Part shown: one piece after another, positions 38,244 to 48,228 of the stretch
Layout: each line of letters opens with the position of its first letter
How positions within the stretch are numbered: the stretch's first letter is position 1
Source: CBDFNN01 sp965250215
GTDB lineage: Bacteria > Bacteroidota > Rhodothermia > Rhodothermales > DATKEJ01
Length of the DNA: 64,000 nucleotides
NCBI GenBank assembly: GCA_965250215.1
Contig: CBDFNN010000004.1
Coordinates: 2,914,001 to 2,978,000, forward strand
Direction: 5' to 3'
Program-made: the position numbers and the translations under genes
Notes under the pieces: generated by a model
What the model saw: the letters and a program-made list of their open reading frames with translations, nothing else
What the model was told of the DNA's origin: nothing
The model's database searches: none

Positions 38244-40691
38244 TTAAAGCATGGCCCTGATACCAACACTTCCTCTTCTAGGTGCACCTGGTCTCAAGCC
38301 AAAAGGTCGATTGGCAACTATGTAAACTTGATCTGTAAGGTTGTCAACCTTCGCAAACAGATTGAATTTCGATGTTAGCTGATAACTAGATGAGAGACTA
38401 ATAAGCAATGGATCATCCGTCGAATTGGAATTATTAAGTCTTTCTTGCCCAGCTACAAATCGCATCCTACTGGTATAGCTTAGCCGTATAAAAGTATCCC
38501 AATTCTTAGTTTGAAATCCCATGTCAAGGGAAAGCTTGTGCTTGGGAAGGTAGGGCAGGATATCACCTTTGCTCACATCACCCCAAGCCTCAAAACTACT
38601 GCTGAATGAGTGTTCAAATTCTGCCCGGCTAAGCGTGTAACTTAGTTCGAAAGGCAAAGAGAGCCTCCAATCGACCAGATTTCCAAAATCTCTTTTAGCC
38701 AGAGCTTCCAATCCGAGAACCTTTGCCTGCCCTCCATTGAATAGTTCTGTTGTTCCATTACCACCACTGGCAGCTAAATCACTCCCAAGAAGATTTGAAT
38801 AGTCAGAAAGAAAACCAATCAATTCGTAATGAGTGTTTCCTTCGACACCTCTATAACCCATTTCATAGTTCAGAGATAGCTCAGGCTTACTGCCCTCTGA
38901 TGAACCCGGAGGAGAGAAACCCCGATGAATGCCTCCAAATAGCCTTGAATCACTTGTCAAACTATAGTCAAATCCTATTCCCGGCACCAGTGCATTTAGA
39001 GATTTTGTTCTGCTGCTGATATCATCTCCGATTCTATCGACATCCAACTTTCCATAGTCCAGACGTCTCAATTCTGCCAATTCGTAGCGCATACCGGGTG
39101 TAAGAGACAGTAGTCCCAATCTATGCTTCGATTGTAGGTGAAATGAAAGAGCTTTCGCTGATTCAATTCTATTACTTTCTGTTCCAGGAATTCCAGCATT
39201 TTGAATCTGAAGCCGACTATCACTCATTAAATACGTATCGACCCATTGAAAGCGATCCATTTCGTCTTGGTGGAGTCTAAATCCGAATTCTGCTTCTTCA
39301 ATCCAGCTTGCGTCTTTTGAAGATAGTAGAAGGGTGCTCTGAATCCCCCTAGAATAATATGATCTGTTGTTGTGCTTCAAGCCTAGCGTTTCCGTTGCAG
39401 AACTTCTCTCCCCTCGCAAAAGTGAAATAAATGGATCATCATCTCTTGAAAGTACATCTCCAAGCTTGATCTTATTTCCATCGGCATCTCTCAAATAGTC
39501 CAGCTTAAACCAATCTCTCTCAAATTCATTCTGGTACAATGTTGAAGAAAGAGACAGGCCTTCACCCAGCTTAGCAATATGCTGCATCTGGGCTTGTCTA
39601 TGTTCGCTGGTGATATTGTCGAGTTGAGAAGCAGAATAGCGACGATAAGGATTTGCATTAAAGTCGCTTGAATTCAGTCCGAGATAGGTCTCGTCTGCGT
39701 TCTCATCCATACTGGCGACTTTGAATATCACTGCCTGCGGGATCACAAAAGTGTCAGGAGTCTTCAGTTTTAGCTTAGCCAAATAGTCCTGCTTCTGAAA
39801 GCCTGCTGAGGCATGATAATCAGGCTTTTTGAATCCATCCGATCCATGCTGAAGAGTTTCCAACAAGAATGCACCGTGTTTAAAACTCGTACCAAGATTG
39901 GCGTGGACCTGATAATATTTGTCAGAACCAAATAACCAGTCAACTTTTCCTGTCAACTTATTTGGAATCGGGGTTGATACGAGGTTCAGAGCCCCCCCAG
40001 TGGTCTGTGGACCGTATTTGATTTGACTAGAGCCCTTACGAACCTCTATCGAGTGCATTCGGCCAACCGAAGGAAAATAGTAAGCTGCAGAAGCGGAGTA
40101 CGGAGCAGGTGCAATTAACACTCCATCTTCCATTATCGTAATTTTTGAGCTTCTTTCTAAGCCCGTTCCACGCATCCCGATATTTGGGCGGAGGCCATAC
40201 CCATCCTCTTCTTGAATATAGACTCCTGGAATTGAAGCCAAGGACTTGTGAATGTCGGAACTTTTGAATCGCTGCAAGTCGCGGGGTGTCAACAGGTGGG
40301 TGGATCCTGGCAAATCGCGAATATTTTTCGACCCAAAGAGACCACTGCGAAGAACCAGAACCTCACCCAATTCTAATTCTGTCGCAAGCATCTCGAAAAC
40401 AAGAACTCTGCTCTGACTTGAAACAGTGGTACTAGCATCATTGTCCCTGAATCCAAGATGAGATAGTGCTAAATCATAATCACCACCTTCCAAACAGTCT
40501 GATGCAAATTGTCCTATCTTGTTTGTCACCTGCATTTTAGCTCCATCAATGAACACATGAACGCCGGCTAAAGGCTCGCCATCAACCGACGATGTGACGC
40601 TTCCGGAAATAGTGAGACATACTTGATCTTGAGCTAGGACGTAACCAGGAAGAACTAGAACTAGGAATACAACTAGTGTTCGAAATAACAT
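38244..40691 (-). CDS. TonB-dependent receptor of the FecA-like class
   Basis: About 815 residues from ATG 40691. A signal peptide (MLFRTLVVFLVLVLPGYVLAQ), a carboxypeptidase-like repeat (about 25-110), a plug whose EEDGYGLRPNIGMRG and SSKITIMEDGVLIAP segments are typical of FecA-like iron-chelate receptors, and a barrel ending in VGIRAML. The frame extends to an ATG at 40757, but that lead is polar and would run through a palindromic operator, so 40691 is preferred. An iron-chelate substrate is inferred from plug sequence; the true ligand is not shown. Confidence 0.9.
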   Translation of the reverse strand: MLFRTLVVFLVLVLPGYVLAQDQVCLTISGSVTSSVDGEPLAGVHVFIDGAKMQVTNKIGQFASDCLEGGDYDLALSHLGFRDNDASTTVSSQSRVLVFEMLATELELGEVLVLRSGLFGSKNIRDLPGSTHLLTPRDLQRFKSSDIHKSLASIPGVYIQEEDGYGLRPNIGMRGTGLERSSKITIMEDGVLIAPAPYSASAAYYFPSVGRMHSIEVRKGSSQIKYGPQTTGGALNLVSTPIPNKLTGKVDWLFGSDKYYQVHANLGTSFKHGAFLLETLQHGSDGFKKPDYHASAGFQKQDYLAKLKLKTPDTFVIPQAVIFKVASMDENADETYLGLNSSDFNANPYRRYSASQLDNITSEHRQAQMQHIAKLGEGLSLSSTLYQNEFERDWFKLDYLRDADGNKIKLGDVLSRDDDPFISLLRGERSSATETLGLKHNNRSYYSRGIQSTLLLSSKDASWIEEAEFGFRLHQDEMDRFQWVDTYLMSDSRLQIQNAGIPGTESNRIESAKALSFHLQSKHRLGLLSLTPGMRYELAELRRLDYGKLDVDRIGDDISSRTKSLNALVPGIGFDYSLTSDSRLFGGIHRGFSPPGSSEGSKPELSLNYEMGYRGVEGNTHYELIGFLSDYSNLLGSDLAASGGNGTTELFNGGQAKVLGLEALAKRDFGNLVDWRLSLPFELSYTLSRAEFEHSFSSSFEAWGDVSKGDILPYLPKHKLSLDMGFQTKNWDTFIRLSYTSRMRFVAGQERLNNSNSTDDPLLISLSSSYQLTSKFNLFAKVDNLTDQVYIVANRPFGLRPGAPRRGSVGIRAML

Positions 40692-40715
40692 CAGGAGACA
40701 TAAATGGTGACTATT

Positions 40716-40740
40716 CTTATTTAGACTAAATCTAAATAAG
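40716..40740. promoter_or_regulatory. Palindromic operator, DtxR-like, upstream of the FecA-like receptor
   Basis: Perfect 10-bp arms (CTTATTTAGA and its complement) surround the 5-base centre CTAAA. The inner 17 bases, TTTAGA-CTAAA-TCTAAA, resemble the TTAG...CTAA symmetry of DtxR/MntR-family operators rather than a Fur box. On the minus strand a TAATAGTTTG element (40752-40743) sits just upstream and may be the -7 region of a Bacteroidota-type promoter, putting the operator over the expected transcription start. Confidence 0.55.
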
Positions 40741-40929
40741 AGCAAACTATTAACCAACCTCTTGATTTTACTTGCTCACAAATTCTGCGATATTTCTTTT
40801 TCACTTTCACTGTTGGAAGAGGAGCATATTTTCTATTTTCTCGACTTACTACACCATAATGACTCTCGACTGCTTAAAGCAGAATTGTCTTTTCACACCT
40901 CCTTTATTTAGAACAAAAGCTCCTCCACT

Positions 40930-42759
40930 ATGAGCACAGGATTCAATCCACCTCTTTTCGCTGCTGACATCATAGACCTCAGTGATTCCCCAGATGCAGA
41001 TCTCGTTCACTGGGATCTTAGAGATCTCTACGACACAGACAAAAAAGCCGAAGAAGAAATTTCGACCCTTCCCCATCTGGCGGAAGATTTTGGAAATAGA
41101 CACAGAGGTCAAATTTCCAAACTAAAAGCCAGAGGGATTAGTAATGTTCTAAAGGAATTGGAAGTACTCTATGACCGATTAGGGCGCCTCTATACTTATG
41201 CTTATCTAGCATGGTCTACGGATACGACCGATGCCGATCGGGGAGCTTTTTTGCAAAGGGTTAAAGAGGCCTATTCAAAAGCATCGCAAGAGCTTCTATT
41301 CTTTGATGTCGAGTGGGGCAACATCGACAATAAGGTGGCAAAGAAAATATATGCTTCTCCCTCTCTCTCCCGCTATGCACATCATTTGGAGTTAGTCCAA
41401 AAGCAGAAGGCGCATCAATTAACGGAGGATGAAGAGAAAATTATATCTGAGATGTCCGTCAATGGCAGGTCAGCTTGGAATAGGTTCTTTGACGAGACCA
41501 TGGGAGCGGCACGCTTCACTCTAGACAACGAGGAGCTATCGCAACAACAGGTCCTCAGCAAGCTTCATGAATCTGATCGGCAAGTCAGGAAAGGAGCTGC
41601 AGAGGCATTCACCAAAGGCCTTGTTCAACATCAGAGACCTCTTACCTACATATTCAATACCATTTTAGCCGACAAGGCATCGGCAGATCGACTCAGAGAA
41701 TATCCAAATTGGCTAAGCTCCAGGAATGATTCCAATGAAGTGGAGGACGACAAAGTTGAATCTTTGATATCAGCCGTCACCAGCCGTTATGACATTTGCG
41801 TGCGTTTTTACAAACTCAAGGCGAGGGTCTTAGGTCTTCCAAAAATCTATGACTTTGATCGCTATGCACCGATCTTCGAAAGCGACAAAAAGATCGAGTG
41901 GGAACAGGCAAAAATTACAGTGACTCGGGCTTATTCAGACTTTGACCCCAGAATCGGCAATATTGTTAAGCAATTCTTTGACAAGAACTGGATCGATGCT
42001 GCTGTTACCAAGGGAAAAAGAGGCGGAGCCTTCAGTCATGGAGCGGTTCCATCTGCGCATCCTTACATAATGATGAACTACACTGGACGCACTAGAGACG
42101 TTCAAACCCTTGCCCACGAGTTGGGTCATGGAGTCCATCAATATCTATCGAGAGAGCAAGGAGTTTTTCACGCCGATACACCACTCACAACTGCCGAAAC
42201 CGCATCTGTATTTGGGGAAATGCTGACATTCCAAAGCCTTCTTGCGGAAGAAGCCGACTCGAAGAACAGACTGTCAATGCTTATGGGCAAGATCGATGAT
42301 TCGATGGCCACGGTTTTTCGCCAAGTATGTATGAATCGATTTGAGGACGGAATTCATACCGCCAGAAGAGAGTCCGGTGAACTCAGCTCAACTCAGTTCT
42401 CAGATATATGGATGGCTACCCAACAAGAAATGTTTGGCGATTCAGTCGAACTGACTCCGAATTATCGACATTGGTGGTCATATATCCCTCATTTTTTGCA
42501 TACTCCGGGCTATGTCTACGCCTATGCCTTTGGAGAACTTCTTGTTCTAGGTCTATACTCTCGATATGCAAGCAATCCTGTGGGATTTACCGATAGTTAC
42601 CATCAACTTCTGAGCGCTGGTGGATCCGATTATCCGCACAATCTACTGAAGCCCTTCGGAATCGATCTTCAAGATCCAGAGTTCTGGAAAGAGGGTCTCA
42701 AAGCTATCGAAACACTTATCGAAATGGCAGAAGGATATGCTGACAAATTGGGTATCTAA
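40930..42759 (+). CDS. M3-family oligoendopeptidase
   Basis: A 609-residue cytoplasmic zinc peptidase of family M3 (PepF-like) degrading short peptides. The zinc motif HELGH is at His396-Glu397 to His400, and a downstream Glu for the third ligand lies in TTAETASVFGEM. An oligoendopeptidase F-type N-terminal helical lobe (about 1-200) precedes it. No signal peptide. Divergent from the FecA-like receptor by 172 bases. Confidence 0.93.
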   Translation: MSTGFNPPLFAADIIDLSDSPDADLVHWDLRDLYDTDKKAEEEISTLPHLAEDFGNRHRGQISKLKARGISNVLKELEVLYDRLGRLYTYAYLAWSTDTTDADRGAFLQRVKEAYSKASQELLFFDVEWGNIDNKVAKKIYASPSLSRYAHHLELVQKQKAHQLTEDEEKIISEMSVNGRSAWNRFFDETMGAARFTLDNEELSQQQVLSKLHESDRQVRKGAAEAFTKGLVQHQRPLTYIFNTILADKASADRLREYPNWLSSRNDSNEVEDDKVESLISAVTSRYDICVRFYKLKARVLGLPKIYDFDRYAPIFESDKKIEWEQAKITVTRAYSDFDPRIGNIVKQFFDKNWIDAAVTKGKRGGAFSHGAVPSAHPYIMMNYTGRTRDVQTLAHELGHGVHQYLSREQGVFHADTPLTTAETASVFGEMLTFQSLLAEEADSKNRLSMLMGKIDDSMATVFRQVCMNRFEDGIHTARRESGELSSTQFSDIWMATQQEMFGDSVELTPNYRHWWSYIPHFLHTPGYVYAYAFGELLVLGLYSRYASNPVGFTDSYHQLLSAGGSDYPHNLLKPFGIDLQDPEFWKEGLKAIETLIEMAEGYADKLGI

Positions 42760-42780
42760 TCAGAGAGATATTGAGCAATC

Positions 42781-43464
42781 TTAGTTCTCCTTCGGCACGA
42801 TACCAGATTTCAAAATTCCTGCAGCATCAGGTCCGTAGTTGAAGATTAGGTCTAGTACCGACAGCTCTTCAAAGAAGCCTTCAAAGTTTTGGTTATAGCT
42901 TGGATGCTCCCAGTTGTAAACTTCTGCGGTCTCAGATGGAAGACTGTCTCTCCACCATTCTTTGCTGCTGACAAAGATTCTCTCGTCCTGACCAAATTTG
43001 CCTATTAAATCCAACATCCCACCTAGATCTTGATAGAGATCAGATGCGATGACTATTTCCCGATCAACTTTCATGAAGGAAAGCACAAGCTCAATTGAGT
43101 CTAGAGTCCAGGCTAATAGAAGTCTCCGCTCTGAGGAATAGAACGATTGAAGTCCCGGCTCATAGTGCTCAAAGTAGGGCGAACTACGATAGTTGTAGCC
43201 CAGACATCGCTCGTGAATATGACTCCATTCGCTAGCAGAAGCCACCTTTACTTTTCCTATTGCGAGTTGCTTTTGCTTTGGAGCCAAAGGAATCGTAAGC
43301 CATTGTGTCCCTAAGGGATTTCTGATCTTTGACCGATTAAAATGAGCCTTTTTCCGAAACCTCACATTGTCAGCCAAAATGATTCGATCTACATAAAGAC
43401 AAGCCGCGATATACTTCAATTCAGGGAAGTAGCCAGGTTCTAGAATGAGAGTTTTCATAATCAA
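42781..43464 (-). CDS. WbqC family protein
   Basis: A 227-residue cytoplasmic protein of the WbqC family. Motifs are LEPGYFPELKY near the N-terminus, NVRFRKKAHFNRSKI and GTQWLTIPLAP. Family members are often encoded near polysaccharide or envelope genes and are thought to act in cell-surface polysaccharide or nucleotide-sugar metabolism; no reaction is established. It converges on the M3 peptidase gene. The start is ATG at 43464, with another ATG two codons on. Confidence 0.88.
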   Translation of the reverse strand: MIMKTLILEPGYFPELKYIAACLYVDRIILADNVRFRKKAHFNRSKIRNPLGTQWLTIPLAPKQKQLAIGKVKVASASEWSHIHERCLGYNYRSSPYFEHYEPGLQSFYSSERRLLLAWTLDSIELVLSFMKVDREIVIASDLYQDLGGMLDLIGKFGQDERIFVSSKEWWRDSLPSETAEVYNWEHPSYNQNFEGFFEELSVLDLIFNYGPDAAGILKSGIVPKEN

Positions 43465-43631
43465 ATAATGACGGGCATATATAAAACACCAAAAACCAAG
43501 ATCTCAATGAATATCCGAGAGTAAACAAACTCCACTAGTTCGAAAAGAACTCCAAAGATCTGAATGATTCATCTAAGGTTTATGGAATACAAGGTGGATT
43601 TGGCTGTCTAGACTCTTAAATCAGCTGGAAA

Positions 43632-44237
43632 TTGGAGTCGAAAAGAGCACATATAGAAAATAAGAAAACACCTCAACTTGTACTTGTGCAGAAATCAAAG
43701 GAGTCGGACGAGGAAATCATTGAGCGAGTCAAAAGCGGAGACAATGATGCTTATCGAATAATCGTTCGAAAATATCGATCTACTGTTGCTGGAGTCATTC
43801 GCAATATGTTAGGAGCAAGTTCAGAGGTCGAGGATGTTGGGCAAGAAGTATTCATTCGATTCTTTAAGTCACTGTCTAATTTCCGTTACGAGTCAAGCGT
43901 TTCGACCTATTTAACTCGTATTGCTATCAACCTAAGTCTCAATGCGATAAAGCGGCGTAGCAGGAATAGAAAACGACATCTCGATGCCGAGGATTTCCCG
44001 GAGATACCCAGCTACTCTAGAGATCCCTTAGAGGGTGCCGATCTAAAAAAAGATATAGAAATAGCACTGAACGAATTGAGCGAAGAACACCGCTTGGTTG
44101 TAGTTCTAAGGCTCATTCAAGGCTTTTCAACAAAAGAGACGGCCAGCGCTTTAAATGTCCCGATTGGAACCGTCCTTTCGAGGTTATCTCGTGCTCAGCA
44201 TAAGTTGAGAAACTCACTCACGCATTATTCTGAATAA
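43632..44237 (+). CDS. ECF-type RNA polymerase sigma factor
   Basis: A 201-residue sigma-70 family factor of the ECF class. Region 2 (about 45-110, DNDAYRIIVRKYRSTVAGVI and VEDVGQEVFIRFFKS) and region 4 (about 145-195, EEHRLVVVLRLIQGFSTKETASALNVPIGTV) are intact. The start is a TTG preceded by GGAA; later in-frame GTG codons exist. It is followed at once by a FecR anti-sigma gene and an STN-domain receptor, so it should activate the receptor promoter after substrate binding. Confidence 0.93.
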   Translation: MESKRAHIENKKTPQLVLVQKSKESDEEIIERVKSGDNDAYRIIVRKYRSTVAGVIRNMLGASSEVEDVGQEVFIRFFKSLSNFRYESSVSTYLTRIAINLSLNAIKRRSRNRKRHLDAEDFPEIPSYSRDPLEGADLKKDIEIALNELSEEHRLVVVLRLIQGFSTKETASALNVPIGTVLSRLSRAQHKLRNSLTHYSE

Positions 44238-44238
44238 C

Positions 44239-45213
44239 ATGGATAGAGAGCAGTTAGACTTAATAATCCGATCTTTCGACGCAGATCTTTCGAGCAAGGA
44301 TCAATCTAGACTCGGGTTTCTCCTTGAATCCTCCAACGAGGCCAGAATAGAGCATCGCCGCCTACTATCAATCAGAGAGGAGCTTGGCTCACTAAATAAT
44401 GCAGACTTTTCTCTAGATTTTGAGTCGAAGATCATGTCTGCAGTGTCACCGGTCAAACAAAATATGACAAGAGTTGCTTCATTAGATAGAAAGAAGTGGC
44501 TATCCCTTGCGGCAACATTCGCGCTGCTCTTAGCAGCAGGTGCCTTTTTATGGTCGAATTCTGTCACGACTCATGCAGCCCCTCTAGGAAATACTCTAGC
44601 TATTACGATGCCTGAGGGTACGAAGGTCACATTGGCTCCTGGCTCAGAAATGTCCTATCGAAAGCTTATGCTAAGCGAGAGACGAGTAGAGCTGTCAGGT
44701 CAGGCCTATTTCGATGTCGAAACTGACAAAACAAAACCCTTTATCGTGGAAAGCTTCAACGCTGAGATAGAGGTGACGGGTACAGAATTCGATGTAAACA
44801 CCTTCAAGGCAGCCATCGGTACGATAGTATATGTCGCTGAGGGATCCGTAATGGTGCGTGCCGAGGGTGGAAGCACTAGCAGCCAAGTTCTTCTTAGCCC
44901 AGGTCAAAAAACGATAGTGCCGAGCCTAGAAGAAAGCCTAGAGGTTCTCGATATCGAAAATGGAGACAAGCTCATGGTCTGGAGATATGGTGGATTTAGT
45001 TTTGACAAGACGAGAATGAGTGAGGTTCTCACCGGCCTGTCGAGATCGTATGATCTTCGTTTCGTAAAACCTAGCCCTGATATCCTATCCAGAAGACTTA
45101 CCTACTACGAAAGAGAGCCAGAGTCTTCAGAGCAAGTTCTAGATGCGATATGCCACGCACTAAGTTTGCAGTATAAAAAGACGAAAAACGGCATCGAATT
45201 CGTTTCAGAATAG
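44239..45213 (+). CDS. FecR-family anti-sigma factor/signal transducer
   Basis: A 324-residue inner-membrane regulator. A cytoplasmic anti-sigma segment (about 1-80), one membrane helix (about 90-108, WLSLAATFALLLAAGAFLW), a periplasmic FecR domain (about 115-225, TMPEGTKVTLAPGSEMSYRK) and a DUF4974-like C-terminus (about 250-324, FSFDKTRMSEVLTGLSRSYDL). It starts one base after the sigma-factor stop and precedes the receptor by 21 bases, so the three genes form a unit. Confidence 0.92.
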   Translation: MDREQLDLIIRSFDADLSSKDQSRLGFLLESSNEARIEHRRLLSIREELGSLNNADFSLDFESKIMSAVSPVKQNMTRVASLDRKKWLSLAATFALLLAAGAFLWSNSVTTHAAPLGNTLAITMPEGTKVTLAPGSEMSYRKLMLSERRVELSGQAYFDVETDKTKPFIVESFNAEIEVTGTEFDVNTFKAAIGTIVYVAEGSVMVRAEGGSTSSQVLLSPGQKTIVPSLEESLEVLDIENGDKLMVWRYGGFSFDKTRMSEVLTGLSRSYDLRFVKPSPDILSRRLTYYEREPESSEQVLDAICHALSLQYKKTKNGIEFVSE

Positions 45214-45234
45214 AATAGGAATAGAACTAGCTAA

Positions 45235-48057
45235 ATGAGTCGACTAATCGAGTCACCAGAATTCTCTCGGAGAAAATGCCTTGGAATAGGTATTATGGTC
45301 ACCCTGTGCCTTTTTTGGATCAACAATTTAGGTGCTCAGGACCTCGAAGAAAGTTATTCCATAGCTGCAAAAGCCCAACCGCTATCGGAGGTACTGCTCG
45401 ACATCGTGGACAAGACCGGAATCTCTCTGGCATACGATGCAAAGCTTGTCGAAGGGAAATGGGTGAACTGCACTATTGCAGAATCAAGTCTTAAGAATCT
45501 ATTGTCTTGCGTTCTTAGGAGAAGCGACCTCGATTTTTATCAACTTTCCAGCGGTACCTTTGTCATTAATGTCAAACCAGAGCTTAAACCGGGTTCTGGG
45601 TCAATTACCGGATTGATCACGGAATTCGACTCGGGGCAACCAGTTTCAGGTGCTCATATTAAACTCTATGGGACAGGCCTAGGCACCGTCACAAACGAGG
45701 CTGGTAGATTTTTGATATCCAACCTTCTTCCTGGTGAGTATTCCCTCGGCGTTAGTCATGTCAGTTATGAATTCGGGACAAGCAATATTCTTGTTCAATC
45801 CGGAAGACTGACAGTATTGAAAAAAGAGATAGAGAAAGACATTCTCGCCTTCGAACCAATTGTGATTGATGGCCTCAGTTCCAGGGCGCCATCTCTCGAT
45901 TTGGGCCAAATCAACCTAGCTATAAGAGACTCCCAAATTAAGGGAGATTTAGTTCGATCTGCGATTGCACAGGGAAGCTCTCCCATATCCATGAATCCTG
46001 CTACCGCCGATGTCCACATAGAGTCGGGCGCGGCTGGAGATCATGTCTTCAGACTGGATGGTATTCCGGTATTTTTACCAAGCGCCCTTTCCCCTTTTAT
46101 TGGATCTTTTGCTGGCACGGCTCTCCGCAGTATTGAAATCCAGCGATCCGGATTCGGTGCCTCTTCGGGCAGTCAAATTGCAGGAAGAATTGATATTCAA
46201 CAAAAGAGTCACCAAGCGAGGAGTGCAGTCCTCCAGATCGATCCTTTCAATTTACAGGCCGGTGCAAGTCACTTTCAAAAAATGGGTTCGAGCCAGCTAT
46301 CGATAATGGCAGCAGGTAGAATCAATTCCAGCCGAGTAATAGGACAGGACCCGAGCAAGGGCGTCATCGAGCAGTTCGGAATGGCAGATCCGTTTCTTGT
46401 AGTGTCCTCATTCAGTTCAAGCCTAGGATCTAAATCTCAACGATTTACTGAGATTGATGAGATAGCCTCCCTTCCCCTTCGCACTCACAATTATAGTGAC
46501 TTCCATTTGGGCGCGAAAATGTCCTTTTCAGGTCTAAAAACGCTCAAATTCACCGCCTACAGAGGCAACGCAAATTTTGACAGCCAATTATCAGATGAAA
46601 GAAATATCCAAAATGAGGACGAGGCAGTGATCTCGGAAGGTCGTCCTGCTACCTTATCGATTCGAAATAAATACCACTGGCACTCCGGTGCCTTTGGGCT
46701 AAAATACGAGTCCGTCATTGGCATCAGCGGACTATTCAGTATTGGCCTGAGACATTCCTACAATAAATTGGGCCGAGCCTATGATTTGGCTGACGAGATC
46801 AGCCTCAATTTACTGCAGCCTCAGAAGCAACTTGTTACCGTGAGTACGGAGGCTGTGCGGGATGATTTCTTTTTAAAAGAATCTGCACTTGATGCCAAAT
46901 ATGACCTGAGTTTCCAGAATCACATCCTTAGATCGGGCTTATCGCTTATCGCTGATAGGCAGAAAATGAACTTCCATTTCAATCAGTTTGAAGATGCTCC
47001 CAATGCGGGACCCTATACTCTTGCTGGTCTGGACTTTGACTCTGAAGTAGGTGAAACAAGAGAAAGCCGTAATTTATATAGGGCGGAATCTTTCATCGAG
47101 GATCGAATCCAATTTGGCGATAATTTAGAGGCAGAAGTTGGGATGCGCCTAAGCTTCATTCCGAGCCAAACAAGTTTCTTTGCCGAGCCTCGACTTTCGC
47201 TGAGGCTGGACAAGCATTTAGATGGCTTGGGCACTTTTTCGAGCCGCTCTGCAACCGGACTGTATAGACAATTCGTCAACCAATTCGACGTCAGTGTTTT
47301 TGATGCGGGCTCGAGTTTGCCATCCTTCCGAGTCTGGATGCCGATAGATGAGAATACACGGCCGCCTCTTTCAGTTCACTTTAGCCAAGATTTGAAGCTT
47401 CAATTCAGCGAAGAGCAAAGTTTCAGCTTAACGGCCTATTTGAAGCATCAGCCACACACCCTAATTGTCGACTACAGGCAGACTTTTGAGACAGAAAGAA
47501 TCAATTTGGCTTCAGCTAAAAGTCGCCTTGCAGGACTTGGTCTTACTTGGTCAAGAAAGAGCGAACTTGTCCAACTTTCGGCATCCTACTTTTACAACTA
47601 TTCGAAGCGAGAGAGTGATGCTGTATTTGATGGAAAGGCACATCCTCTGCCGTGGTCTGAGCCCCACTCTCTTAGAGTCTGGAGTAGTGTGAGCCCAATG
47701 AAGGGCTTGAGTCTTGGTGTGCAGAGTCACGCCGTTTGGAAGAGATCTTGGGCCTATCGGCGAGCCTACTATGATTATCTGTCTTGGCAGATCGACAATG
47801 AACTCGATGACCAGTTACCCGACTTCAATAACCCGGGTGATGACGAATTGCCTAGCCTTATTAATTTCGATGCATTCCTCGGATACATGCGTCCCCTCGG
47901 TTCGGCGAAGCTACAGTTTCGATTCGAAGTGTTCAATCTACTTAACAGAAAAAACGTCTCGTTCAATCGAATTCAGACGTCGGAAGGCAACTTGAGCGAT
48001 CTTCCAATTACACTTCATTCGATTACCCCGGCAGCGGCACTTAGAGTCACTTTCTAG
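45235..48057 (+). CDS. TonB-dependent receptor/transducer with N-terminal STN domain
   Basis: A 940-residue outer-membrane receptor. A signal peptide (about 1-35, ending NLGAQ) is followed by an STN (secretin/TonB short N-terminal) domain (about 40-115, SEVLLDIVDKTGISLAYD), a carboxypeptidase-like repeat (about 120-200), the plug (about 230-320) and a barrel to the C-terminal Phe (LRVTF). The STN domain contacts FecR in cell-surface signalling systems, so binding of the imported substrate would release the sigma factor. The substrate is unknown; there is no SusD gene. Confidence 0.92.
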   Translation: MSRLIESPEFSRRKCLGIGIMVTLCLFWINNLGAQDLEESYSIAAKAQPLSEVLLDIVDKTGISLAYDAKLVEGKWVNCTIAESSLKNLLSCVLRRSDLDFYQLSSGTFVINVKPELKPGSGSITGLITEFDSGQPVSGAHIKLYGTGLGTVTNEAGRFLISNLLPGEYSLGVSHVSYEFGTSNILVQSGRLTVLKKEIEKDILAFEPIVIDGLSSRAPSLDLGQINLAIRDSQIKGDLVRSAIAQGSSPISMNPATADVHIESGAAGDHVFRLDGIPVFLPSALSPFIGSFAGTALRSIEIQRSGFGASSGSQIAGRIDIQQKSHQARSAVLQIDPFNLQAGASHFQKMGSSQLSIMAAGRINSSRVIGQDPSKGVIEQFGMADPFLVVSSFSSSLGSKSQRFTEIDEIASLPLRTHNYSDFHLGAKMSFSGLKTLKFTAYRGNANFDSQLSDERNIQNEDEAVISEGRPATLSIRNKYHWHSGAFGLKYESVIGISGLFSIGLRHSYNKLGRAYDLADEISLNLLQPQKQLVTVSTEAVRDDFFLKESALDAKYDLSFQNHILRSGLSLIADRQKMNFHFNQFEDAPNAGPYTLAGLDFDSEVGETRESRNLYRAESFIEDRIQFGDNLEAEVGMRLSFIPSQTSFFAEPRLSLRLDKHLDGLGTFSSRSATGLYRQFVNQFDVSVFDAGSSLPSFRVWMPIDENTRPPLSVHFSQDLKLQFSEEQSFSLTAYLKHQPHTLIVDYRQTFETERINLASAKSRLAGLGLTWSRKSELVQLSASYFYNYSKRESDAVFDGKAHPLPWSEPHSLRVWSSVSPMKGLSLGVQSHAVWKRSWAYRRAYYDYLSWQIDNELDDQLPDFNNPGDDELPSLINFDAFLGYMRPLGSAKLQFRFEVFNLLNRKNVSFNRIQTSEGNLSDLPITLHSITPAAALRVTF

Positions 48058-48228
48058 TTATTCGTCGACATCTCGACTAGTCCTGCCCTCTCATCTTGAA
48101 CTAGTTCGATCCAGACGTGCCACGGATATTCCCGCTTGATCCTTTAGAAAAGTCATCAAGCATCGTCGTCCAAGAATCTTAATTCATGTATCTTATCGAT
48201 TCGCAGAGATTGGATACACAACTCAGAT

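Noticed and set aside
38241..38246. Directly adjacent stop codons of the DUF819 and FecA-like genes as a functional overlap
   Set aside because: The genes converge and simply end next to each other; there is no shared sequence.
40870..40882. CTGCTTAAAGCAG palindrome upstream of the M3 peptidase gene
   Set aside because: A single-base centre and no matching consensus or second copy; expected by chance in a window of this size.
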